A stretch of DNA of 64,000 nucleotides, from positions 11,656,001-11,720,000 of the forward strand of contig CAJFCV020000006.1 in the NCBI GenBank assembly GCA_904066235.2, written 5' to 3'. Positions 21,501 to 29,169 of the stretch are shown here, piece after piece. The position numbers and the translations under genes were made by a program. The first letter of the stretch is position 1, and every line of letters starts with the position of its first letter. The DNA comes from Bursaphelenchus xylophilus. Taxonomy: Eukaryota > Nematoda > Chromadorea > Rhabditida > Aphelenchoididae. Under the pieces are notes generated by a model. That model ran no database searches, was not told the origin of the DNA, and saw only the letters and a program-made list of their open reading frames with translations.

Positions 21501-24500
21501 CAGACTTATAATTCAAAAAAAACACCCTATTTCAACAATAGTTATCGCATAATCGGGGATTTTCAAAATTTTGGGTCCCACCACGAAAACTTGAAATTTC
21601 TAAAAATCAGAGAAATCGGTCAAAAAAGCGCTCATTATTTTCCCGACAGACTGAAACTCACTTTTCAATGGTACCCAAAAATTTCTGTTGTTGTGAAATG
21701 AACCTACATTTTGACCTGATCCAGTGGTAAAAAACGTGCCATTTTGCATCCGGGAAGTATCAAAAATGTGGCAAAATGCCTCCATCTCCAAGTGAAAAAA
21801 CTTTGATTTCAAAAGTGCGCCCGCTCTTTTTGTGAGGCGCCCTACAAAACAGAGCTTTTTTAGTTGAAGAGGGAGGCATTTTGCCACATTTTTCGGTACT
21901 TCCCGGATGCAAAATGGTACGTTTTTTGCCACTGGATCATTTCCGTCACTGTAGATAATGAGGGCATTCATTTTTCTTAACTTTTCAAGATTTTTTTTGT
22001 TGTAAAATGAACCAGCATAAGGATGTTTTGTACTCCATGCAACTGTTTTGCGCCCCCAAAATTTTGTTGTCCTTCGATTCCTCGTACAGGTTGGCCATAT
22101 AATACTCCGAATTTGTATTCCTGTTTTTACACAGAATACGTTCTGCGAATGTCCATTAATTTGATTATTTTTCGATAATTGTAAAAAACATCCCACCTCG
22201 CGGTATCCGTTGAGGGTGATTTGGCCGGGGAAAGCCGTTGGAAAGTGTAGTTTTTGTTTTGTTTGAGGGGCTAAGAAGGCGTTGTAGGAGGGGAATTATT
22301 ATTTTGCGGATAGTAAATGAGATGTAAAATGTGTGAGTTTGAACATAGTTGGATGGGTTGTTTAATACCGATGTTTTCGCGGTGAGACCAAGAATTCAAG
22401 ACTGTCAGTCTGTCGGGAAAATAATGAGCACTCTATCGCAGCGAAAATCGCATAAAATGAATCTCATCATTTTCCCGACAGACTGAAGTCAAAATACGGT
22501 CAGTCCGTCGGGAAAATAATGTGGATGGTCACCGCAAAATGTCTCGCATTGCCGCAGGCGCGCTCCAAATCTGCAGCCGCGGCTAGCCGTCGCAAAGCTT
22601 TCAAGGCTCGGAAAATCCACATTATTTTCCCGCCAGACTGATAGAGACAGTCAATATAAGTCTGTCGGGAAAATAATGAGCACTCTGTCGCAGCGAAAAT
22701 CGCCGCCGAGAAGATGAATTATGTCGCGACAAAGTCAAATTGCTTTTCAATTCAGCGACGCGATTAGCCCAGCGACTTGCGCTCATTATTTTCCCGACAT
22801 ATTGATAGTTGAAAACTGCAACGTATTTCGACAATAGTTATCGCATAATCGGGGCTTTTCAAAGTTTTGGGTCCCACCACGAAAACTTGAAATTCCTAAA
22901 AATCAGAGAAATCGGTCAAAAAAGCGCAACGACAGTTTGCTCATTATTTTCCCGACAGAATGAAACTCACTTTTCAATCTGTTATTTACAAGGAAGGGGC
23001 TAGATTTCGTTCAAATTTTCCAAAGGCCCTTTCTATGGTCCATAAATCAATCCGCTGATTTTTTATCCCGCTTTTCGCTGCGAGAGCCGGGTTGTTCAGC
23101 AATCTTTGCAGATAGGAGAAAATGGAAAATCTTTTTCCCGTTTTTCTCTCCCCTTATTTTCCATAGTCCCTTCTCTTCAAAGATGGTCGAATTTTCCGAC
23201 TGCACATTCAAAGTGCGAAGTGAAATTTCCAGGGATTGACCTGTGAAGCCTATAGAGGACCCCCTATAACGTTTTCTCAAAGTTAGTTATTATTGACATT
23301 AATATTTTCATCAAGTGCATGACCACTTTTTCCTTTTGCAATACAGTGCATTTTGAACTTTTCCCCTTTAAAATTTATAACCATCATTATTCGAAATCTC
23401 GCATTTTACCTACCACTCCGCGTGCCTCAGCGGACGCCACGTGGAGGGTATCGAAAACTAATCAAATTAATGGACATGGGGCCTCAAGTGGGACTAGCGT
23501 TCTGTCGAAAAATAAGGGGGGAATTAATGCTATTTACAGAGAAGCCACTTTACAACGGACCGCAAGAAAACAAAAAATTTTGTTTGTTATATCGGTCTGT
23601 CGGGAAAATAATGTGCTCAATGTCGTTTCGACAAACGCATCGCTGAAGTAAAAAGCGATTTGATTTTGTCGCGATACAATTCATTTCGTCGGCGGCGATG
23701 CGATTTTCGCTGCGACAGAGTGTTCATTATTTTCCCGACAGACTGAAAATACAAAAAATATATTTTTTGGGCCATTCTGCAGGGGTTTTACAATATTTTT
23801 TTTTCAAAAAATCTCGTTTTTTTTATTTTTTTCGTATCACTATTGCCTTTGCCGTAATTCGTAAAATCCCGTCGCCATAACTACCGTAATCCCCAGCCGA
23901 ATATCCGAACTCTCTCTAGCAAAGTTGTCCGTCTTTGTTGCTACAATAGAAACACTTCTCCTTCCCCACCTTTCCCCTCCATTCCGCGCGTCTGCAGTCG
24001 ATTCCAGAAAGCGGGGCGAGTCTTCTTCTTCCCTCTCCTTCTCCAGAGCGAGGAATTCGCGAGGGAGAACGACTTTCGGGAACAATTCGGACGTGTGTTG
24101 TGGAAGGGTGGGGGAGGGCTCGTCGTCGACGCGTTTCCAATTGTGCGGTGTTATGAAACGACAACCGGTGACGAATTCCTCCAACTTTTCTTGTTTTGTA
24201 ATCAAGTATTACCAGAAGATTTTTGCGCAATTCCTGAGCGTTTCTGAGAATTTTCCACTTTTCAGCGGGACTGCAGCAAAGTTTACGGGGTTGGGGAAAT
24301 TTGTGTGCGAAAATATTCCGGATTTTTCCATTGTGCTGGGTTTTTGAGAGTCCGGAATTTTGCACAGTGCAGATTTTTTTTGATATTAAAAATTTTGCAC
24401 TGTGCAGAAAACTTGGATTTCGCACGGTGCAGTGAATTTTTTGAAGTCGAAATTTTGCATTGTGCAAGATTTTTTTTATTTTGAAAATTTTGCACTGTGC

Positions 24501-27500
24501 AGAAAGTTTGGATTTCGCACGGTGCAGTGAATTTTTTGAAGTCGAAATTTTGCATTGTGCAAGATTTTTTTTATTTTGAAAATTTTGCACTGTGCAGAAA
24601 GTTTGGATTTCGCACGGTGCAGTGAATTTTTTGAAGTCGAAATTTTGCACTGTGCAAGATTTTTTTGATTTTGACAATTTTGCACTGTGCAGAAAATTTG
24701 GATTTCGCACGGTGCAGCAGATTTTTCGCCATCAAATTTTCGCACTGTGCAAGATTTTTTTGATTTTGAAAATTTTTCAATTTTTAGAAAATTTGAATTC
24801 TGCACTGTGCAGAAAATTTTCTCATCAAAACTTCTACATAGTACAGATTTTTTTGATTTTCAAAATTTTGCACTGTGCGAAAAATTTGGATTTCGCACAG
24901 TGCGGTGAATTTCTCGTCGCGAAATTCCGCACTGTGCCATCGCTCCTCCTCACTTCCAAATCTCTTTTGCACCGTGCGGATCCATTTCTTCTATTTCCTT
25001 TTCTGCACGGTGCAACAAAAGAATTCAAAAACATGGGGTCGCACGGTGCAAAATCCGAAAAAATTTAGTTTAAAGAAACGCTTCCTTTGCTCGCCCCAAT
25101 GGCATTGTGCTTGACACTGTCTTGAATTAGAGCATCAATGAGCTATTCGGCTGGCTTTAAAGGGGTTTAAAAGTTGAATTTTTAGGGTTTTTGGGGCTAA
25201 AAATCTCGGGGATTTTTGCACAGTGCGAGTTAAAAATTTCGAATTAGATTACCACTCCTAGAAAAATGAGGAATTCTTATCTTAATTGGTGACCAGTTTC
25301 ACTGGGATCTGCCTATTGCAAGATTTTTCTAAATTTTCAAAAAATATGTCATCATGACACAATTTTTTTACAATTTTTTTTGTCAAGTTCTTACTCAAAT
25401 GTAATTGATTGACAGTCATACAGAGTTTAAATAATTTTTTTTTCCGAATGTCATCAATTTTTTTTTAAAATTCCATAAAATATGTCATGATGACACGTTT
25501 GATTTTGCATTTGTTTGTCAATTTCTTACTCTAATCTAGTTGGTTGATAGTCACACTGGCCCTAAAAAAATTCTCTCCTAATGTCGTAAATTTTTAAAAA
25601 AATCCAAAAAATATGTCATGATGACACTTTCGATTTTGAATTTTTTTGTTTTTTTATTGCAAAAATTAGGGTCATAGAGCTTCATACTAGTTGGAAAAAA
25701 TTTTTTCTGCTCTACTATTTCAAATCAACCTCAAAATTTGATAAAATTGCGTCATCATAACACATTTTTTTCCTAGTCGTACAACTTGTAAAAAGCAATT
25801 TTTTGGCGTCCAAATCAACCTCTAAGCTCCCGGAAAATCAGTTTGTTCAGGTTGCAGATTATGACTCACCCTGCGGTTGTTTTGCCCGAGGCAGTTCCGT
25901 CAATCAGGCTTTCCATTTCCCACTGTTTTTCCCCCCGCGACTCCTCCTTGTTTACCCGTCCATTTGTTGTTGTTTTCGAGTCGAAAAAAATGTGTTTTCG
26001 TTGGCGAAAAACGTTATTCATGTCAAGATTTCCACCCCGAAAGCGGCGTGCCCTGCGGGGATGACGTCAATTTTTGTTGAGGGCCCCGCGAAACGCAATT
26101 AAAACTCGGTGCCACGGAAGGTTGGGCCGTAATGAGGACGGAGATTTCAAAGTTTGAGTCTTACTCTCCGCCCGGTTTATCAACATTTACTGTGTGGAGG
26201 AATTTTGAATGGAACTTTAATTTGAGTTTTGGGGGAATGAAATTTTTTGGAAAAATACGTCATCATGACAGAAAAATGAGTTTGTAAAAAGTCATAAAAA
26301 TTTTTTTATACGAATTTTAACTGTGTGACAGATTTTTGAAACGAGGGAAATTGATATAGTCGTATTTTAAAAGTTGTCATAATGACGGATTTTTTGGAAT
26401 TTTTTGGTAAATTGGCGATTTTAGATTTGTAAAAATTAATATTGCCCCAATGAAGCTCCTTGAAATTTACTTTGCATAATAATTGGCAAATATTTGAGAA
26501 TAAAAGATGTCATGATGACGGATTTTTTGGAATTTTTTGGTAAATTGGCGATTTTAGATTTGTAAAAATTAATATGGCCCCAATGAAGCTCTTTGAAATT
26601 AACTTTACATAATAATTGACAAAATATTTGAGAATAAAGGTGTCATGATGATGGATTTTTTGGAAATTTTGAACATAAACGGATGAAATTTATGATATAT
26701 CAATTATAGAATTGTTAAGGCATTTTTGAGATTTTTAACTTGCGTTTTGCAGAAAAAAACTATGTTTTTAGGTCGGAAAATGTAAAAAATTCAAAAATTT
26801 TTTGAAATTTTCAAGGTCAAAAATTCAATTTTTTGTCAATTTAAAGGATAATGAAAAATATGTCATCATGGCGGATTTTTTCGAGACGAAATTTTAAAAT
26901 TTTTCCAGGATTTTCTTATCGTGTAAAAAAAATTTTTTTTTTATTTTTCAAAAAATTTTTTTTCCAGATACGGGACCTTCGACCCGAGCACGAGTATGAG
27001 CTCTCAGGTCGCCAGCTCCATCCCGCATCACCCCAACATGCCGCAGCCGCAAGCCAACGGCTACGCGAACCAAATGTCGATGAACTCCATGCATCTGCAG
27101 CAGCAATTCCATCCCAGCATGAATCCGAACGCGCAGCCGCAGAATTGGAGCGGAAACATGTCGAATCAACAGCAAGACTTTCACATGTACAACCAGCAGC
27201 AGCAGAATATGAACATGCAGATGTATCAGCAGGGCCAGATGAGTCAGCAGCAGATGATGCAGATGCAGCAACAGCAGCAGCAGAAGAAGGGCGCGCAGAA
27301 GCGGAAGAACGGGCAAGCGCCGCCGCCCGCCAACGGTAGGCCCGTGAAGCAGCCGTTCATGGGCCAGGGATTCCAACAACAGCAATACCCACAAGGCTAC
27401 AATGGAATGATGCAGCAGCAGCCGGTCACTCAGCCCAATACCATGAACAACTATAATGGAGGCATGCAACAACAGAATGCACCCAATATGGGGCAGTATC

Positions 27501-29169
27501 AAAAGTAAGTTTGTAAAAAATTTTTAAAAAATCATCAGAACTCACTGCACGGTGCGGTAAATCAAAAAAAATTTCCGCACTGTGCAATGAGTTTGATTTT
27601 CCGTCCGCACAGTGCATTAACAAAGAAAAAAAAATTGTCGCACAGTGCAATCCATCTTTGTTTTTTCCACTGCACGGTGCGGGAAATCAAAAAAAAATTT
27701 CCGCACTGTGCAATGAATTCGATTTTCCCTCCGCACAGTGCAGTAACAAAGCAACTAATTTTGTCGCACAGTGCAAAAAAATATGAAAATTTCTTGCACA
27801 GTGCAAAAAATTTTAAAAAATAATTTAAAAATGATTTTCTTAGGATGTAACTGCTCCAAAAATTTTTTTAAAAGTACCTAAATAATCTTCAACTATTTTT
27901 TTAATTTCAATTTTTCCAGCTACAACCAGCAATGGATGAAAGACGCCGTGAAAAGAGAGCTCCGCAACACCGTTGTTGCGCGTCAAGCCGTCTCCCCGAA
28001 CCAAGCCCAACCAAACATGCCGCAGGGCATGAACATGATGCCCGAAATGGAGATGAACAACCGCTTCGCGGGCACCTCCTCCACCCCGCCCAATCACAAC
28101 ATCATGACGTCGCCGCGCATGATGAACAATATGCCTTATGACTACCGTAATAATATTGCGCCGCCGGTGCAGAACCCGCCGCAACAACGCCCAGTGCAAC
28201 AACAACAGTTTTTGCCCGAGTTGAGTTTGGACGATTGTAAGAGCTATTTGCACGGAGACGACCCGTCCGCGCCGTTGTCCGCGATCGATACGACGATTAT
28301 GGACTTCAAAATCTGCGAGGATAAGGTGAGAAAAATTTTTGGGTCATGGCGAAGCTTTCAAAAAAAAAATATTTTTTTGCACGGTGCAGTCAATTTTTAG
28401 GCTCAAAATTTTGCACGGTGCAGTCGATTTTTTGAGAAAATAAAATCTGCACAGTGCAGACGATTTTTTAAGAAAACAAAATCTGCAGGTGCAGTCACTT
28501 TTTAGTCTCAAAATTTGCACAGTGCAGTAATTTTTAGCCTCAAAATTTTGCACAGTGCAGTAATTTTTGGTCCCAAAATTTTGCACTGTGCAGTAATTTT
28601 TGGTCCCAAAATTTTGCACTGTGCAGTCGATTTTTTGAGAAAATAAAATCTGCACAGTGCAGTGAATTTTTAGTCCGGAAATTTCGCACGGTGCAGTCAT
28701 TTTTTAGTTCCAAAATTTTGCACGGTGCATTCGATTTCTCCCGAAGATAAAATCTGCACAGTGCAGGCAATTTTTCAAGAAAATAATATCTGCACGGTGC
28801 AGTCTTTTTAGTCCGGAAATTTTGCACTGTGCAATTTTTCCGGAAAAATTGCACAGTGCAGATTTTTTATTTTCAAGAAAACAAAATCTGCACAATGCAG
28901 TCACTTTTTAGTCTCAAAATCTGGCACTGTGCAGTCAAATTTTAGTTCCAAAATTTCGCACAGTGCAATTTTTTCCCAATAAAATCTGCACGGTGCAGTC
29001 ATTTTTTCTCCTCAAAATTTTTGCACTGTGCAGTTTTTTCTTTTTAAATTTTTAGAATTTTATTGTAACATACGACGAACAGACTTGGGAAATCTCTAAT
29101 CCAAATCCATTTCAGTTCGACATGGACAACGAGGACACCCGAAAATTTGTCCACAAACTGCTCAGTTAG
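9528..29169 (+). CDS. PAS-domain Gln/Met-rich transcriptional coactivator, p160/NCOA-like
   Basis: Eleven coding exons join in one frame: 9528-9809, 10327-10414, 10485-10595, 12511-12655, 12726-12941, 13435-13665, 14434-14733, 16593-16733, 26968-27504, 27920-28325 and 29116-29169, giving about 836 aa. Residues about 68-175 read as a PAS fold: FVLDRNGTIEMV at the front and PCVVCVAKRL near the end, which resembles the ICVARR signature closing PAS-B of p160 nuclear-receptor coactivators. A predicted helical block follows (about 209-275), then a basic stretch (KKQR..KPRKPR..KRSRAKKPK, about 355-385) that could be an NLS. The rest is long Gln/Met/Asn/Pro-rich low-complexity sequence (about 400-780) with an acidic tail. 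No bHLH precedes the PAS and I found no clear LxxLL motif, so the assignment to NCOA rests on PAS-B resemblance. The role is inferred to be nuclear. Introns are large (up to 10.2 kb) and filled with repeats and nested genes. Confidence 0.65.
9910..10325 (+). repeat. Four tandem units with CGTGGTGGGACCC in intron 1
   Basis: TTTTCGTGGTGGGACC occurs at about 9,927, 10,052, 10,178 and 10,293 (spacings about 126, 126 and 115 bp) with similar intervening sequence. Reverse-strand copies (GGGTCCCACCACGAAA) appear at about 17,778, 17,902, 21,571 and 22,870, and a forward copy at about 53,031. It is a dispersed element fragment that has been locally amplified here. Confidence 0.85.
10617..10942. repeat. 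Palindrome array D (intron 3), interrupted by a transposon
   Basis: About fourteen TGCACNGTGCA copies, continuing at 12,420-12,457 on the far side of the TIR element inserted at 10,965-12,417. The insertion point itself is a copy: CACTGTGCG directly follows the right-hand TA. Confidence 0.9.
10965..12417. mobile_element. TIR transposon, 1,453 bp, TA target-site duplication
   Basis: The ends are perfect 20-bp terminal inverted repeats, CACTGAAAGAAAAAACATCA and its complement, flanked on both sides by TA (10,963-64 and 12,418-19). Subterminal regions are studded with TTTGATG and its complement CATCAAA. Bases 11,204-11,824 hold a spliced minus-strand gene with no visible transposase motif, so this is either a non-autonomous element carrying a gene or an unfamiliar family. 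It sits in intron 3 of the PAS-coactivator gene, inside palindrome array D. Perfect TIRs and an intact TA duplication suggest recent insertion. TA duplication fits the Tc1/mariner group in the broad sense, but these termini are not ones I recognise. Confidence 0.9.
11204..11824 (-). CDS. Spliced gene carried inside the TIR element, function unknown
   Basis: Four minus-strand exons join without a stop: 11824-11729, 11673-11561, 11510-11437 and 11400-11204 (480 nt, 159 aa from the ATG at 11,824). The three introns are 36-55 nt, with GT..AG ends and good TTTACAG, TTTGTAG and TTTTTAG acceptors. The frame also stays open upstream of that ATG to an acceptor-like CTTCAG at about 11,904, so the true N-terminus may be longer; candidate 5' exons near 12,130-12,230 do not join cleanly. 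The protein contains FSINIHVVEERGSWNGVF, then MDHQWKEGMYLFDVSE, then a run of about 60 aa rich in basic and hydrophobic residues ending LKLCLCEQFI. I see no DDE transposase, zinc-knuckle or helicase motif and do not recognise the family. It could be a captured host gene or an accessory element protein. Confidence 0.55.
13030..13330. repeat. Dispersed GTCATSATGAC motif, three copies
   Basis: Intron 5 of the coactivator gene has GCGTCATCATGACA (about 13,034), CCGTCATGATGACA (about 13,161) and CCGTCATGATGACA (about 13,306), spaced about 130-145 bp. These are tandem-like intronic repeats of the motif described in the findings. Confidence 0.8.
13740..14260. repeat. Intronic repeats with CCCGCGATTTTGGCATTC
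   Basis: Intron 6 carries four degenerate copies (about 13,770, 13,900, 14,045 and 14,185) of a phrase in which CCCGC or CCCG is followed by TTTTGGCATTCYGTT. Similar CCCGCCAAATTTGGCATT phrases occur at about 1,120, 41,885, 48,003, 52,417 and 55,800, and inverted at about 55,940. It is a dispersed family. Confidence 0.65.
14797..15085. repeat. Palindrome array E (intron 7)
   Basis: About twelve copies of TGCACNGTGCA, including half-decayed ones, spaced 20-40 bp. It ends 130 bp before the 3' end of the nested G-gamma gene. Confidence 0.9.
15215..15529 (-). CDS. Heterotrimeric G protein gamma subunit, nested in a coactivator intron
   Basis: Two minus-strand exons, 15529-15447 and 15317-15215, give a 61-aa protein beginning MEQIKATTEQLRIEASINRM and ending NPFQEKKSCNVL. 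This is the G-gamma pattern: an N-terminal coiled-coil helix that pairs with G-beta, a KVSEVAKELIEYCE segment, the conserved NPF and a C-terminal CAAX box (CNVL, final Leu predicting geranylgeranylation). Length fits the family (about 60-75 aa). The donor GA|GTAGG and acceptor TTTCAG|G keep the frame. A TTCTCAG acceptor 8 bases upstream of the ATG is a plausible spliced-leader site. The gene lies on the opposite strand inside intron 7 of the PAS-coactivator gene, between palindrome arrays E and F. It should act at the inner face of membranes in a G-beta/gamma dimer. Confidence 0.93.
15880..16172. repeat. Palindrome array F containing a 140-bp inverted repeat
   Basis: About ten TGCACNGTGCA-type palindromes. 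Bases about 16,011-16,150 also form a larger imperfect inverted repeat: GCACTGTGCTGATTGTTTGT at the left and ACAAACAATCAGCACAGTGC at the right, with TGTCGCG/CGCGACG blocks inside. The TTTGTCGCG phrase is shared with array B and with cores of the CAGTCTGTCGGG MITEs. Confidence 0.85.
16296..16519 (-). CDS. Orphan candidate exon, 74 codons, hydrophobic
   Basis: On the minus strand a CTTTCCAG acceptor opens a 224-nt frame that ends at a GAG|GTAATA donor, with phases consistent for an internal exon (2 nt + 74 codons). The peptide is hydrophobic and Gly-rich: LLAALLSTIRGFGGFIFGL, then GCVLIIGGHDNGFNK, ending HFWDFFGRE, suggesting a membrane segment. No partner exons could be found on either side. 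It may be a fragment of a dead gene, an exon of an unseen minus-strand gene or chance. I do not recognise it. Confidence 0.3.
16850..17020. repeat. Dispersed GTCATCATGAC motif, several copies in intron 8
   Basis: Copies at about 16,849 (decayed), 16,880, 16,963 (decayed) and 16,994 start the repeat-rich 10.2-kb intron 8 (16,734-26,967) of the coactivator gene. Confidence 0.75.
17220..17520. promoter_or_regulatory. GC-rich island inside intron 8
   Basis: A GC-rich block (GGCCACGAGAAAGAGCGAGC, GCACGGCACGTTCGGGG) within an AT-rich intron. No splice-bounded frame is convincing. It resembles the other promoter-like patches, so an internal alternative promoter for the 3' half of the coactivator gene is possible. 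Confidence 0.3.
17770..19640. other. Intron 8 repeats, no supportable gene
   Basis: Two GGGTCCCACCACGAAA copies (17,778 and 17,902), each followed by CTTGGCATTT-type sequence, open this stretch. Moderately GC-rich DNA at 18,130-18,350 and 18,740-19,130 has open frames on both strands but no splice support. GTCATCATGACGG copies lie at about 19,255, 19,388 and 19,526. Confidence 0.5.
19790..20240. promoter_or_regulatory. GC-rich, purine/pyrimidine-biased island in intron 8
   Basis: Contains GAAGAAGAAGAAGACGG and GTCGTCGTCGTC runs, a CACA microsatellite just upstream (about 19,765-19,786), and CTCTCTCTCGCCC pyrimidine sequence. Long frames on both strands reflect the simple repeats. Likely regulatory or an alternative promoter; not coding as far as I can see. 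Confidence 0.35.
20412..20840. repeat. Three tandem units with AACCTCTGTACAACGAACTC
   Basis: TAGTCGCCTTAATTAA recurs at about 20,414, 20,552 and 20,691 (unit about 138 bp). Each unit has GTRCAACCTCTGTAYAACGA and TATAACGGACAATTTCAGAGG-like halves that are partly complementary. The phrase resembles the termini of pogo/Tigger-type elements, so these may be tandem MITE remnants. Confidence 0.8.
20938..23745. mobile_element. Cluster of CAGTCTGTCGGG hairpin MITEs
   Basis: Palindromic elements of 80-160 bp share termini CAGTCTGTCGGGAAAATAAT and its complement. Paired copies: about 20938-21095, 21358-21505, 22406-22485, 22501-22640, 22658-22803 and 23593-23745; solo right arms at about 21,630-21,652 and 22,938-22,962. 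Their cores differ in length and carry GTCGC/GCGAC-rich blocks. Another copy is at 58,187-58,339. No ORF; they must be mobilised in trans. Confidence 0.85.
21711..21952. mobile_element. Hairpin MITE of the GACCTGATCCAGTGG family
   Basis: Left end GACCTGATCCAGTGGTAAA, right end TGCCACTGGATCATTTCCG. Both arms include TTTTGCATCCGGGAAGT and GTGGCAAAATGCC. The terminal bases are decayed on the left. The centre has AAAAGTGCGCCCGCTCTTTT. It is one of at least eight copies in the window. Confidence 0.85.
23950..24150. promoter_or_regulatory. GC-rich island in intron 8
   Basis: A GC-rich pyrimidine/purine block (CTTTCCCCTCCATTCCGCGC and GAATTCGCGAGGGAGAACG) immediately before palindrome array G. No coding exon identified. 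Same class as the other islands. Confidence 0.3.
24359..25052. repeat. Palindrome array G (intron 8)
   Basis: About twenty-eight TGCACNGTGCA palindromes in 690 bp. Part of the array (24,395-24,720) is built of a roughly 120-bp unit containing three palindromes each, with the phrases ATTTTGCACTGTGCAGAAA, GGATTTCGCACGGTGCAGTG and GAAGTCGAAATTTTGCA. A single outlier lies at about 25,217. Confidence 0.95.
25335..25770. repeat. Four tandem units with ATGTCATSATGACAC
   Basis: Copies at about 25,346, 25,487, 25,615 and 25,751 (spacing about 128-141 bp), each preceded by a tract of the form AAAAAATATGTCATGATGAC and followed by similar AT-rich sequence. Confidence 0.8.
25880..26200. promoter_or_regulatory. 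GC-rich patch in intron 8
   Basis: A GC-enriched block (CCCCCCGCGACTCCTCC, GGCGTGCCCTGCGGGGATG) about 0.8 kb upstream of the large Gln-rich exon. No splice-bounded exon seen; possible internal promoter. Confidence 0.3.
26245..26690. repeat. Tandem units of about 133 bp with GTCATGATGACGG
   Basis: Motif copies at about 26,257, 26,375, 26,509 and 26,642. The last three units share TTGGTAAATTGGCGATTT and CCAATGAAGCTC, so they are direct tandem duplicates. Another copy is at 26,864, just before exon 9. Confidence 0.85.
27545..27805. repeat. Palindrome array H (intron 9)
   Basis: About eleven palindromes. Bases 27,545-27,650 and 27,670-27,770 are a duplicated block (CTGCACGGTGCGG, then AAATTTCCGCACTGTGCAAT, then a TCCGCACAGTGCA block). 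Confidence 0.9.
28377..29035. repeat. Palindrome array I (intron 10)
   Basis: About twenty-six palindromes, very often in the frame AAAATYTGCACAGTGCAGT with linkers such as TTTTTAGTCTCAAAAT or GAGAAAATAAAATC. It fills most of the intron between the last two coding exons. Confidence 0.95.

Noticed and set aside
21600..22196. Minus-strand frame of 198 codons
   Set aside because: Mostly translates the GACCTGATCCAGTGG MITE and flanking repeats. The 5' part (about 22,000-22,245) looks slightly codon-like but lacks partner exons.
26948..28253. Long minus-strand frames opposite the Gln-rich exons
   Set aside because: Antisense of CAG/ATG-rich coding exons 9 and 10; Leu/His-rich translation typical of antisense glutamine codons.
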